DNA of 64,000 nucleotides from Gallalistipes aquisgranensis (GTDB lineage Bacteria; Bacteroidota; Bacteroidia; Bacteroidales; Rikenellaceae): assembly GCF_014982715.1 (NCBI RefSeq), contig NZ_JADCJY010000001.1, positions 1,922,001 to 1,986,000 of the forward strand. Reading direction: 5' to 3'. Position numbers and translations under genes: made by a program. Of this stretch, positions 25,233 through 34,541 are shown piece after piece (the stretch's first letter is position 1; each line of letters opens with the position of its first letter). The notes below the pieces were generated by a model. That model was not told where the DNA came from and ran no database searches. It saw nothing but the letters and a program-made list of their open reading frames with translations.

Positions 25233-28214
25233 TTACCGGTATTTCACGACCGCCCGGTTCTTCCGGCCGTCCACGAAAATCCACAGGGGCTTGTCGAACC
25301 GCACGTGTCGGACGAACTCACCCTCCTCGACCGCCTCCATGGCATCCAAAGCCGCGATATCGAAACGGCCGTCGCCCATGAAGGGGTTGATCGTGAGATA
25401 GCCCACCCCGAACGAAGTGAGATTCTGGAAGAAATGGGTCCCCTGACTGGGCTCGACCCGGAAATTCTCCAGCCCGCACTCCACGATCACCTTCGCCTCG
25501 GAAATATGGGGCCACTTGACCGGAATGCCCAGCCACGGATCACTCGATCCCCAGCGGCCGGGCCCGACCAGCACATATCCCGTCTGCGAGGCCCGGAACG
25601 AACGGTTGAACCGCTCCACCTCCTCGGCCATCCGCTCGGTGTGCTTCGTATCGAACACGGACTCCTTTATATATACGATGTCGGACACTCCCTCCACGGC
25701 CCCGGCCCCCAGCGCGCTCTCGGCATAGATCAGCGCATCGTCCGTGTCGACTTCACTCCAGTCGAGGGTCGTCGTGTTCTGGGTGTCCACGATGGGACGT
25801 ATCTGCAAGAAGTTGAACACTTTCTGCTCGCCGTGGGGGACATCCATGTTGAAGGCGAATTCCAGCTCCACCGGACAACGCATCTCCCGCTGCCCCATCT
25901 CCAGCAGGTCGGCGACGATCTCAGCCAGCGGAAAGGTATCGTACTTGAGCACCCGCGCGAAGGTGACGATCTTGCGCCCCTCGGTAAAACTGCTGTCCGA
26001 AATCGACTGGTTCTGCATGTCCCAGGTCGAGGCGACGTACTTCATGTTGCGGAACGAACGGGCCATCGGCGAATTGATCTCGAACCGGGCGAGGTTCACC
26101 GCATCGTCGATCGAGGTCTTGAACTCCTCGGGTTTCAGGCTCAGGGCGTACATCTCCCGCTGGGTGTCCCGCAGGGCCAGCTCGGGAGTCGAAAGCTGGA
26201 GCACGTTCTTCGGATATTTCGGAGAGAAGCGCAGGGTCTGCCCCCCCTCCACCACCAGTTTTCCGAGCCCGAGCGCCATGTTGACCACGCCGTCCTCCGG
26301 ACGTTCGTCCCCGATGGGATAGAAGTTGATCGAACGGGCCACGCCCGAGGCCGTCGGAAAGAAATAGCCGTTGTCCTCCGTTCCGCACACCTCCTGGATG
26401 ATGACCGCCATCTTCTCCTCACTCAGTACGTTGCCCGTAGCGGTGATATAGGCGCGGCTCGCGGCGAAGAAGACCGAAGCGTAGACGCTCTTGATCGCCT
26501 TGCCCAACAGCCGCAGCATCTGGTCGGTGTTGTCCGTCAGCGGAATCATGTAGGTGGAGTAGATTCCGGCGAAGGGCTGGTAGTGCGAATCCTCCAGTTT
26601 GGAGCTGGAGCGGATCGCCAGCGGCCCCCGGGCATAGCGGATATAGGCCCTCAACTCGGCGACCAACCGTTCGGGCAGACGTGAGGAGACGAATTCGGAA
26701 AGAATCTCGTCGTCGGAAATATCAGAGTTGATGACGTATTGCAGGCCGTTCTCCCGGATGAAACGGTCGAAGTAATCGGTGGCCACCACCACCGTGCGGG
26801 GCAGCATCACCCGCACCTCGGAATATTTGTCGTAGAAGTTGTACTTCTGCAACATGCTGTTCATGAAGGCCAGCCCGCGAGCCTTGCCGCCCAGCGACCC
26901 CTCGCCGATCCGGGCGAACCAGATGTAGTCGCTGTACGAATCGGCCTCGAAGCGCGCCACCACGCCCTGTCCCTGAAGAATGCGGTAGTCCCTGATCCGG
27001 TTCACGATCCAGGCCCTCAGCTCGGCCGTCGAGGGGAAGCTGTCGCTGGAAATGGAGCGGAAAGCCGCCGCCAGCGAGAAGAGCCCCCGGGCATACATCC
27101 ACCGCGAGAGATGGTTCTGCCCGGCATGGTAACAGAGCACGTCGTCGGGAATCTCCTGCACCAGCTGCTGCATCTGGGTGAGGTCCTTGGCCTGGCCGAT
27201 CACGACACCCGTCTTCAGATCGCGGAACACGAAATCGCCGAATGCGAACTCATGGCTGATATAGTCGCTCAGCTCCAGCAGCAGGGTCTTCGAATATTTG
27301 ACGATGAACCCTACACCCAGCTCCCTGGCCACGCTCCGCATGCTCTCCTGCGAAGATTGCAGCAGGAAGGGCATCTTCGGATTATCCTTCTTGATCAGGC
27401 GGCAGAGGTCGATCCCCGCGTCGAGTTTCTCGTCCTCGCTGCGGTCGTTCTTGTGGATCACGAAGCCGACGTCCGAAATCACCCCGAGCAGGTTGTGCTT
27501 GTAGCGTTCGTAAAGCTCCACCGCCTCGGTGTAGTTCGTCGCCAAGAGGATTTTCGGACGGGCCCGCTTGCGGAGGGTCATCTGCTGCTCGTTGAGCGCC
27601 TCCTTCAGGAACTCGTTGCTCTGCTGGAGCACGATCTTATAGACGGCCGGCAGATAGGTCGAATAGTAGCGCACCGAATCCTCCACCAGCAGGATCGACT
27701 GCACGCCCACTCCCAGAATGTCGTTGTCGGCATTCATGCGGTCCTCGATGATCTTGATGATGGCGATGATCAGGTCGGCGTTTCCGTGCCAACTGAACAT
27801 GTAGTCGATGCCCGAACGGTCCTCGTTCTCGATGCGTCGGTAGAGGTCCTTCGAATAGTTGGTCAGCAGCACCACCGGAATCTGCGGAAAATCGCGCTTG
27901 ACGCGCTTGGCGAAAGTGAAAACGTCCATTTCCCCCACGTTGAACATGCTGATGACCAGATCGAACCCCCCGTCCCGGGCCAACGCTTCCAGCGCCTCGG
28001 CCGTCGAACTGACCCGCGTGAAGGAGGGAGGATTGCTCAGGTTCAGGTCGAGGTACTCGCGGTTGATCTGCGACTCGATCCGCCCGTCCTCCTCCAGCGT
28101 GTAGGCGTCGTAGCTGCTGCCGATGAGCATGATCTTGCGGATGCGCCGCTGCATCAGATTGTGGTAGTCGGTGGTGCCCAGCGCAGGCACGCCCCCTGTT
28201 CGAACCTCTTCCAT
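25233..28214 (-). CDS. tandem receiver-like domains fused to a PEP synthase/PPDK-type ATP-grasp domain
   Basis: A 993-residue protein. Residues ~25-165 form a CheY-like fold with a degenerate acceptor strand (DLVISMFNVGEMDVF). Residues ~175-345 form a second receiver-like domain with ILLVEDS, GVISDVGF (acceptor Asp kept) and FIVKYSK. From ~430 to the end is a PPDK N-terminal ATP-grasp domain with GSLGGKARGLAF, GPLAIRSSSKLEDSHYQPFAGIYST and FNFLQIRPI. The phosphohistidine and PEP-binding domains of true PEP synthases are missing. An upstream Met at 28265 is rejected because a TATTTTTG box lies at 28235-28242. Substrate unknown. Confidence 0.72.
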   Translation of the reverse strand: MEEVRTGGVPALGTTDYHNLMQRRIRKIMLIGSSYDAYTLEEDGRIESQINREYLDLNLSNPPSFTRVSSTAEALEALARDGGFDLVISMFNVGEMDVFTFAKRVKRDFPQIPVVLLTNYSKDLYRRIENEDRSGIDYMFSWHGNADLIIAIIKIIEDRMNADNDILGVGVQSILLVEDSVRYYSTYLPAVYKIVLQQSNEFLKEALNEQQMTLRKRARPKILLATNYTEAVELYERYKHNLLGVISDVGFVIHKNDRSEDEKLDAGIDLCRLIKKDNPKMPFLLQSSQESMRSVARELGVGFIVKYSKTLLLELSDYISHEFAFGDFVFRDLKTGVVIGQAKDLTQMQQLVQEIPDDVLCYHAGQNHLSRWMYARGLFSLAAAFRSISSDSFPSTAELRAWIVNRIRDYRILQGQGVVARFEADSYSDYIWFARIGEGSLGGKARGLAFMNSMLQKYNFYDKYSEVRVMLPRTVVVATDYFDRFIRENGLQYVINSDISDDEILSEFVSSRLPERLVAELRAYIRYARGPLAIRSSSKLEDSHYQPFAGIYSTYMIPLTDNTDQMLRLLGKAIKSVYASVFFAASRAYITATGNVLSEEKMAVIIQEVCGTEDNGYFFPTASGVARSINFYPIGDERPEDGVVNMALGLGKLVVEGGQTLRFSPKYPKNVLQLSTPELALRDTQREMYALSLKPEEFKTSIDDAVNLARFEINSPMARSFRNMKYVASTWDMQNQSISDSSFTEGRKIVTFARVLKYDTFPLAEIVADLLEMGQREMRCPVELEFAFNMDVPHGEQKVFNFLQIRPIVDTQNTTTLDWSEVDTDDALIYAESALGAGAVEGVSDIVYIKESVFDTKHTERMAEEVERFNRSFRASQTGYVLVGPGRWGSSDPWLGIPVKWPHISEAKVIVECGLENFRVEPSQGTHFFQNLTSFGVGYLTINPFMGDGRFDIAALDAMEAVEEGEFVRHVRFDKPLWIFVDGRKNRAVVKYR

Positions 28215-28234
28215 AATTTTCCGGATAATCGGAA

Positions 28235-28242
28235 CAAAAATA
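28235..28242 (-). promoter_or_regulatory. -7 box of the PEP-synthase-like gene
   Basis: Minus strand TATTTTTG, 20 nt before the chosen ATG at 28214. It supports that start against Met codons farther upstream. Confidence 0.5.
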
Positions 28243-28304
28243 GCGGTTTTTCGCAAATTTCTCACCCGCCGGTCCCCTCCCGCACGGCATTTCCATTAAT
28301 TTAC

Positions 28305-28312
28305 TATCTTTG
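28305..28312 (+). promoter_or_regulatory. -7 box of the divergent GNAT gene
   Basis: Plus strand TATCTTTG, 24 nt before the ATG at 28337; divergent from the box at 28235. Confidence 0.55.
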
Positions 28313-28336
28313 TACCACTCCAAACCGATCATCCGC

Positions 28337-29539
28337 ATGAATACCTATACGCTCGAAGAGGTTTCGACCCCGCAACAGAAAAAAGAGTTCCTGAACCTGC
28401 CCAAACGGCTCTACCGTAACAACCGCGCCTGGGTCTGTCCGCTGGACGACGACATCGAATCACGGTTCGACCCCGCCCGCAACGAACTGTTCGCCGACGG
28501 GGAGGCGATCCGCTGGATCGCACGCGACGGCAAGAGCGAAGTGGTGGGCCGCATCGCGGCATTCTACAACACGGAGCTGGCCAACGCCGGCAACGAACAG
28601 CCCACGGGCGGCTGCGGATTCTTCGAGGCGATCGACTCGCAGGAGCTGGCCGACCTGCTCTTCGACGCGGCCCGGGAGTGGCTCGCCGCCCGCGGCATGG
28701 AGGCGATGGACGGCCCGATCAACTTCGGAGACCGCGACCAGTGGTGGGGCCTGCTCGTCGAAGGCTACGAACTGCAGCCCCTCTACGCCAATCCCTACAA
28801 TCCGCCTTATTACAAGGCTCTTTTCGAGAATTACGGTTTCAAGAACTATTTCAACCAGCACACCTACCTGCGCAACCTGAAGGTAGGCGAGTTCAACCAG
28901 TCGGTCTACGAGCGTGTCAAGCGGCTCGAGGAGACTCCCGGATACCGGTTCGAACACATCAGCAAGCAGAACCTGGAGCAGGTGGCCGACGACTTCCGGC
29001 TGATCTACAACAAGGCGTGGGCCCTGTTCACGGGTGTCAAGGCGATCGACCGCGAACATGCGCAGGGACTGATGCAGTCGCTCAAGCCGATCATCGACGA
29101 GAAGCTCATCTACTTCGCCTTCTTCAACGACGAACCGATCGGATTCTTCATCATGGTGCCCGACCTGAACCGCGTGATCGGACGCTTCGGAGGCAAACTG
29201 AACCTCTGGAACAAGCTGCGGCTCGTCTTCATGCTCAAATGCACGCGGAAGGCCGACCGCGTCTTCGGCGTCATCTTCGGTGTGGTGCCCGAATTCCACG
29301 GCAAAGGGATCGAATCGGGCATGATGCACGCCTTCGAACAGGCGCTGGCCCGCGGAGAGGTCCACTACAAAACGCTGGAACTGGCCTGGATCGGCGATTT
29401 CAACCCCGTGATGATGCGCATGGTGGAAAACTACGTCTGCGCCACCAAGCACAAGATGCACACCACCTACCGCTATCTGTTCGACCGCACCAAGGAGTTC
29501 AGGCGCTGCCCTCGCATGGGCGTCCGCCGTCCCCAGTAA
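28337..29539 (+). CDS. GNAT-superfamily acetyltransferase-like protein
   Basis: A 400-residue protein related to the large GNAT-like proteins (YghO type) of Bacteroidota. It begins FLNLPKRLYRNNRAWVCPLDDD and contains GRIAAFYN, the aromatic GPINFGDRDQWWGLL region, and a C-terminal GNAT core with IIFGVVPEFHGKGIESGM (acetyl-CoA loop variant), ELAWIGDFN and Met-rich ends. The FHGKGI stretch fits the pyrophosphate-binding loop. The substrate is unknown. It is divergent from the PEP-synthase-like gene and separated by ~120 nt carrying both promoters. Confidence 0.75.
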   Translation: MNTYTLEEVSTPQQKKEFLNLPKRLYRNNRAWVCPLDDDIESRFDPARNELFADGEAIRWIARDGKSEVVGRIAAFYNTELANAGNEQPTGGCGFFEAIDSQELADLLFDAAREWLAARGMEAMDGPINFGDRDQWWGLLVEGYELQPLYANPYNPPYYKALFENYGFKNYFNQHTYLRNLKVGEFNQSVYERVKRLEETPGYRFEHISKQNLEQVADDFRLIYNKAWALFTGVKAIDREHAQGLMQSLKPIIDEKLIYFAFFNDEPIGFFIMVPDLNRVIGRFGGKLNLWNKLRLVFMLKCTRKADRVFGVIFGVVPEFHGKGIESGMMHAFEQALARGEVHYKTLELAWIGDFNPVMMRMVENYVCATKHKMHTTYRYLFDRTKEFRRCPRMGVRRPQ

Positions 29540-29588
29540 TAGTAATCCCCCCGTATCCTTCGCCGACGACCGCCCTTTCGGAGTTGGC

Positions 29589-29611
29589 CCGGGAATTGCA
29601 CCTGTTCCCGG
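29589..29611. promoter_or_regulatory. palindrome upstream of hcp
   Basis: CCGGGAA/TTCCCGG arms with a 9-nt gap, 23 nt before the hcp ATG. A candidate operator for redox or nitrosative-stress control; the regulator is unknown. Confidence 0.4.
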
Positions 29612-29633
29612 AGAACCGAAAAACCGAAAGAGT

Positions 29634-31322
29634 ATGGGAAACATGTTCTGTTACCAATGCCAGGAGACCGCCTTCGGCACGGGCTGCACGATCCGCGGCG
29701 TCTGCGGCAAACACCCCGATACGGCCGCGCTGATGGACCTGCTGGTCTACGCCGTGCAGGGTATCTCCGCCATAAACCACGCCCTGCACCGGCAGGGCCT
29801 CTCCTCCTCCGAAGCCGACCGCTTCGTGGCGGAAGCGCTTTTCGCCACCGTCACCAACACCAATTTCGACGACGCGGCCCTCACGTCCCTGCTGGAGAGG
29901 GCCTTCGCCCTCAAGGACGGACTGACCGGAACCGCCCGGCAGCACGGAATCGACCTGCCCGCCTACCGCCAGGTCACCCTTCATGTCACACCGGAAAACT
30001 ATGCGGAAGAGGCGCTCTCGGCCGGCATACTCCGGGAGGCGGACGAAGACGTCCGGGCGCTGAAACAACTGGCGATCTACGGCATGAAGGGGGCTGCGGC
30101 CTATGCCTGCCACGCCCTGCGGCTGGGGATGGAAGACCCGGAGGTGTACGATGCCATGCAGACGGTTCTGGCCGAAACGTGCCGGACCGACGTCCAGGCG
30201 CCCGACCTGGTCGATCTGGTGGTCATTACGGGCGAATGCGGCGTGCGGGCCATGGCCCTGCTCGACAAGGCCAACACATCCGCCTACGGACACCCCGCGA
30301 TGACCCGGGTGGAAATCGGTACGCGGACGAATCCCGGCATTCTCGTCTCGGGCCACGACCTGCACGACCTGGAGGAGCTGCTGCGGCAGAGCGAAGGGAC
30401 GGGCGTGGACATCTACACCCACGGAGAGATGCTCCCGGCCCATTTCTATCCGAAACTGCGCAGGTATTCCCACCTGGCGGGCAATTACGGCAATGCCTGG
30501 TGGAAACAGACATGGGAATTCGAGAGTTTCAACGGACCTGTCCTGCTCACCTCCAACTGTCTGGTGCCGCCCCTGTCGAAAGCGGGTTACAAAGAGCGCG
30601 TCTACACGACCGGGCCGGCGGGTTTCCCGGGATTCACCCACATTCCGGAAGGACGGGACGGCAAACCGAAAGATTTCTCAGCCCTGATCGAACACGCGAA
30701 ACGGTGTCCTCCCCCGATCCGTATCGAACAGGGATACGTCACCGGAGGGTTCGCCCACAACCAGCTGGCCGAACTGTCGGACCGGGTGGCGGAGGCGCTC
30801 CGCGACGGCCGTATCCGAAAATTCGTCGTCATGGCCGGATGCGACGGACGGATGCCCTCGCGCGAATACTACACGGAGTTCGCCCTCCAACTGCCCGAGG
30901 ACACGGTGATCCTCACGGCCGGATGTGCCAAATACCGCTATCTGAAACTCAACCTGGGCGAAATCGACGGCCTGCCCCGCGTCTGGGACGCCGGCCAGTG
31001 CAACGACAGCTACTCGCTGGCCATCATGGCCCTGCGGCTGAAGGAGGCGCTCGGGGCGGAACACCTGAGCGACCTGCCGATCGTCTACAACATCGCATGG
31101 TACGAACAGAAGGCCGTGATCGTCGTACTCGCGCTCCTCAGCCTCGGAATCAAGGATATCCACCTGGGCCCCACCCTGCCCGCCTTCTTCTCGACGAACG
31201 TACGCCGCGTACTGCGCGAGGTGTTCGGCCTGAACTCGGTCTCCACCCCCGAAGACGACCTGAAAAAGTGGGTGAACGACGACCGCAGCACAAAAAAGGC
31301 ACGGCACGTCCCGACCGTCTGA
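29634..31322 (+). CDS. hcp: hybrid cluster protein (hydroxylamine/NO reductase)
   Basis: A 562-residue protein. The N-terminal cluster motif is C6-x2-C9-x8-C18-x5-C24, followed by the mainly helical domain and the hybrid-cluster ligands in GECGVRAM, TSNCLVPP, GCAKYRYL and DAGQCNDSYS. Hcp reduces hydroxylamine and, physiologically, nitric oxide, protecting anaerobes from nitrosative stress. There is no hcr partner here. Length and start match the family (about 550). It is monocistronic, with a palindrome upstream. Confidence 0.96.
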   Translation: MGNMFCYQCQETAFGTGCTIRGVCGKHPDTAALMDLLVYAVQGISAINHALHRQGLSSSEADRFVAEALFATVTNTNFDDAALTSLLERAFALKDGLTGTARQHGIDLPAYRQVTLHVTPENYAEEALSAGILREADEDVRALKQLAIYGMKGAAAYACHALRLGMEDPEVYDAMQTVLAETCRTDVQAPDLVDLVVITGECGVRAMALLDKANTSAYGHPAMTRVEIGTRTNPGILVSGHDLHDLEELLRQSEGTGVDIYTHGEMLPAHFYPKLRRYSHLAGNYGNAWWKQTWEFESFNGPVLLTSNCLVPPLSKAGYKERVYTTGPAGFPGFTHIPEGRDGKPKDFSALIEHAKRCPPPIRIEQGYVTGGFAHNQLAELSDRVAEALRDGRIRKFVVMAGCDGRMPSREYYTEFALQLPEDTVILTAGCAKYRYLKLNLGEIDGLPRVWDAGQCNDSYSLAIMALRLKEALGAEHLSDLPIVYNIAWYEQKAVIVVLALLSLGIKDIHLGPTLPAFFSTNVRRVLREVFGLNSVSTPEDDLKKWVNDDRSTKKARHVPTV

Positions 31323-31366
31323 ACCGTCCGGACGAAACGGTCCCGTCCGTCCCGGAAAACGATCGT

Positions 31367-31400
31367 CACCCCCGGCGGAAGAGATTCCGCCGGGGGTGAA
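31367..31400. terminator. 15-bp hairpin between convergent hcp and the YeiH-type gene
   Basis: Perfect 15-bp arms (31367-31381/31386-31400) around GAGA, without a T tract. It lies between the two stop codons, so it may stop or stabilise both transcripts. Confidence 0.6.
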
Positions 31401-31486
31401 CCGATTAGACGGATATGCTCCGGACTTCCCCGCATTCCCCGCCGGAACGCGGCCGTTCCGCAAAGGAGATGCGCCTTCCGGCACCG

Positions 31487-32521
31487 TCACACGGCCGGAG
31501 CCAGGTATTTCACCAGCAGGTACCCGCCTCCGAGCAGCCACAGATAGAGCAGCGCCGCCAACAGGAAGGGTTTCGCCCCCGCCTTCCTGAACTTTTCGAT
31601 ACTCGTTTCGGTTCCCAGCGCCGTCATGGCCATCGTCAGCAGGAAAGTGTCCAGTTCATTGATTCCCTTCACCACGGCGTGCGGAAGCAGATCGAACGAA
31701 TTGAACCCGATCACGGCCAGAAAGCCGAACGCGAACCACGGAATCGTGATTTTCCCGGGTTTCGCCCCTTTCTCCCCGCCGCGTCTGCCGCTCGAACGTG
31801 CCAGAACCAGCCCCATCACCACCAGCACGGGAGCCAGCAGCATCACCCGGATCATCTTGACGATCACGGCCGGGTCGGAGATTTCGGTTCCCATCGCATT
31901 GCCCGCCCCCACCACATGGGCGACCTCGTGAAGCGTGGACCCGGTATAGATGCCCATCTGGGAGGGGGTGAGATCCAGCATGCCCGTCCGGTACAGGATC
32001 GGATAAAGAAACATGGAGAGCGTTCCGAAAATCACCACTGTCGAAACGGCCACCGCCGTCTTGTGGGGTTCGCTCTTCACGACGGGTTCGGCCCCCAGCA
32101 CGGCCGCCGCCCCGCAGATGGCGCTCCCGGTAGCGGTCAGCAGGGAGAGGTCGCGGTCCATCTTCAGCAGGCGCCCCAGGAGAATACCCAGTCCGATCGT
32201 CGCCCCCACGACGATCACGTCGATCAGGATCGCGGGCAGCCCTACGGCCACGACGCTCTGGAACGTCAGCCGGAACCCGTACAGCACGATTCCCAGACGC
32301 AACACCTGTTTCGTGCAGAAGAGGATGCCCGGACCCCAGGTCTGGGGCAGCCGGTTTCGCAGGCTGTTGGCGTAGAGCATACCGAGGATGATCCCGACGA
32401 TCAGCGGACTGAACGACAGGCGCTGCACGAAGGGAAATTCGGCGATATAAAACGCGGAAAAGGAGAAAAGGGCGATGAGCAGAATACCGTGGAGGGTGTT
32501 GCCTTTCTTTTCGCTGAGCAT
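31487..32521 (-). CDS. YeiH-family putative sulfate/sulfite exporter
   Basis: A 344-residue polytopic inner-membrane protein with about ten TM helices, GIILGMLYANSLRN, GIVLYGFRLTFQ, GSAICGAAAVLGAEPVV (conserved Cys-containing motif) and STLHEVAHVVGAG. The family (UPF0324/YeiH) is annotated as putative sulfate exporter. I start at the Met at 32521 because a TTG start further up would overlap a TATCTTTG -7 box at 32555-32562. The LysR gene directly upstream on the same strand reproduces the E. coli yeiE-yeiH pairing. Confidence 0.85.
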   Translation of the reverse strand: MLSEKKGNTLHGILLIALFSFSAFYIAEFPFVQRLSFSPLIVGIILGMLYANSLRNRLPQTWGPGILFCTKQVLRLGIVLYGFRLTFQSVVAVGLPAILIDVIVVGATIGLGILLGRLLKMDRDLSLLTATGSAICGAAAVLGAEPVVKSEPHKTAVAVSTVVIFGTLSMFLYPILYRTGMLDLTPSQMGIYTGSTLHEVAHVVGAGNAMGTEISDPAVIVKMIRVMLLAPVLVVMGLVLARSSGRRGGEKGAKPGKITIPWFAFGFLAVIGFNSFDLLPHAVVKGINELDTFLLTMAMTALGTETSIEKFRKAGAKPFLLAALLYLWLLGGGYLLVKYLAPAV

Positions 32522-32668
32522 GGCTGATTCGATTTTGTCCGTTTTTTTCACGGGCAAAGATACATATGCCGCCCCAGATTTCCCGCTTCCGTTTCGTTAT
32601 CCGGCATAACCGCAGGTTATCGGATTTTCCTCCTGCCGAAAGGCTTCGATCTCCAGCGCCGCCGACGG

Positions 32669-33562
32669 TCAGCCGTACAGGGGCACCAGCGAGGCGAACC
32701 GCATGAAGTGCTCCGCCAGTTCGTGACCTCCCCCCTGGGGATGGACGAAAGCGAATTCCCGTTTCAGTTCCAGCCCGTTCACCTCCACGACCCTCAGGCG
32801 TCCCTCGGCCAGTTCCCGGGCCACGGCCACCACCGACACGATGGCATAGGCATCGCTTCCGGCCAGGAAGGACTTGATGCCCTCGGTCGTTCCCATCTGC
32901 AACAGAATCCGCAGTTGCGATAACCGGACGTGATGCGCAGCCAGGGCCTGTTCGATCACCTCGAGCGTTCCGGACCCCGTCTCGCGCAACACCAGCGGCA
33001 GCGAAAGCAGCTCTTCCAACGAAATCTCCTCCCGGGCCGCCGCATTGCGCGCACCGGTTACAAGCACCAGTTCGTCGTCGGCGAACCGCGTGTACTTCAA
33101 TCCCGGCTGGTGACTGCATCCCTCCACCAGACCCAGGTCGATCCTCCGGTCGGACAACGCCTCCTCCACCTGCCGGGAATTGCCGGTCATCAGGGAGAGT
33201 TTCACGTCGGGATACCGCGCGATGTAACGGGCCATCACTTCCGGCAGCAGGTACTGGGCGATCGTAGTGCTCGCCCCGAGCCTCAGCTCCCCGTCGAAAC
33301 TGTCCGTCAGCAGGTTCATCTCCAGTTTCAGCCGGCGGTATCCCTCCAGGATCGTCTCGGCACGGGCGAGCAGAAGCCGTCCCGCCCCGGTCAGGGCGAT
33401 CCGGCCCCCCGACCGTTCGAACAGCTGCACCCGGAATAGGCTTTCCAGCTCCTGGATATGTTTGGTCACCGCAGGCTGGGAGATAAAAAGCTCCTGTGCC
33501 GCCTTCGTGAAATTCAACCGGCGGGCCACCTCCACGAACACCCGCAACCGAAAGTCGTCCAT
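32669..33562 (-). CDS. LysR-family regulator, probable control of the YeiH-type exporter
   Basis: A 297-residue LysR protein: winged helix MDDFRLRVFVEVARRLNFTK, AQELFISQPAVTKHIQELE, then a periplasmic-binding-like effector domain (DGELRLGASTTIAQYLLPEV). In E. coli YeiE regulates yeiH; here the order on the minus strand is regulator then exporter, with 147 nt between them. The start MDDF is the family start; upstream Met codons would add an unrelated segment. The effector is unknown, though anion sensing is plausible from the neighbour. Confidence 0.88.
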   Translation of the reverse strand: MDDFRLRVFVEVARRLNFTKAAQELFISQPAVTKHIQELESLFRVQLFERSGGRIALTGAGRLLLARAETILEGYRRLKLEMNLLTDSFDGELRLGASTTIAQYLLPEVMARYIARYPDVKLSLMTGNSRQVEEALSDRRIDLGLVEGCSHQPGLKYTRFADDELVLVTGARNAAAREEISLEELLSLPLVLRETGSGTLEVIEQALAAHHVRLSQLRILLQMGTTEGIKSFLAGSDAYAIVSVVAVARELAEGRLRVVEVNGLELKREFAFVHPQGGGHELAEHFMRFASLVPLYG

Positions 33563-33655
33563 AGCCGAATCAAATAAAAGACCATATGAAAAAACCGCCT
33601 CGGACAACCCGGGCCCGCGGCGGCAAACGATTACTCCGTCCGGAGAGAAACCGGC

Positions 33656-34519
33656 CTACTCCAGATCCTTCAGCCAGCGGGCCAGCGAGGTCTGGAACTC
33701 TTTCTCGTACCTGAACCGAGTGTCGAAACCTCCCCAGCCATGTCCCCCCGTGGGATAGACATGCAGTTCGCCCGGTACGCCGTGTTCCCGGAGCGCCAGA
33801 TAATACCGCACGCCGTTGGCGGGAGGCACTCCCCGGTCGTCGTCGCTCAGGGCGATGAAAGAGGTCGGGGTCTCCGCCGTCACCTGTTTTTCGTTCGAAA
33901 AAAGCTCCACCAGATCGGCTCCAGCATCTTTCCCGATCAAACGCTCCCGCGACCCGCCGTGAGTTGCACCGCCCATCGTGATCACGGGATAGACCAGCAC
34001 GGCGAAAGCGGGCCGGTTCGCCTCCGAGGTAAAATGGGTGGCGGCCGTCGAGGCCAGGTGCCCCCCGGCCGAAAAACCCATGATCCCCACCTTCTCCGGC
34101 TCGACGTTCCACTCCGCAGCCCGGCGTCTCACCGTCTCCAGCGCCGTCTGAGCATCCTTGAGCGGAATATCGTAATGACCGTTGGGCATGCGGTACTTCA
34201 GCACCACCGCAGCGATCCCCTGCCCGGTCATCCAGCGGGCCACGGCGTGTCCCTCCTTCTCGATGGCCAGCCGCGCATAGCCGCCGCCCGGGCAGATCAC
34301 CACGGCCCGGCCGGTCGCCGCCGCCCTTTCGGGCAGGTAGACATACAGCATCGGGGTCTGCACGTCCGCCACCCGTCCGCTGTCCACCCAGTATTCTCCG
34401 CTTTCGAATCCGGCACTTTCGGCCGGGCCGTCGGGATAGAGCGGCAACTCCAACGGCTGCTGCGCATGGAGCGCCAGCATACCCAACCATGCCATTCCGG
34501 TCAGCAACAGATTTTTCAT
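33656..34519 (-). CDS. secreted alpha/beta-hydrolase, acetylxylan-esterase/BD-FAE type
   Basis: A 287-residue protein with a signal (LLLTGMAWLGMLALHAQ). It shows the oxyanion segment VVICPGGGYARL, nucleophile elbow GFSAGGHLAS, the acid in ALSDDDRGVP and the final His in YPTGGHGWGGFD. This set matches BD-FAE-like carbohydrate esterases that remove acetyl or feruloyl groups from plant xylans. An upstream Met at 34642 is rejected because it lies inside the previous gene. It is the last gene of an operon with DUF3127 and cyclophilin genes, 22 nt behind DUF3127. Confidence 0.8.
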   Translation of the reverse strand: MKNLLLTGMAWLGMLALHAQQPLELPLYPDGPAESAGFESGEYWVDSGRVADVQTPMLYVYLPERAAATGRAVVICPGGGYARLAIEKEGHAVARWMTGQGIAAVVLKYRMPNGHYDIPLKDAQTALETVRRRAAEWNVEPEKVGIMGFSAGGHLASTAATHFTSEANRPAFAVLVYPVITMGGATHGGSRERLIGKDAGADLVELFSNEKQVTAETPTSFIALSDDDRGVPPANGVRYYLALREHGVPGELHVYPTGGHGWGGFDTRFRYEKEFQTSLARWLKDLE

Positions 34520-34541
34520 ACCGATCCCGTTCCGTTCTCCG

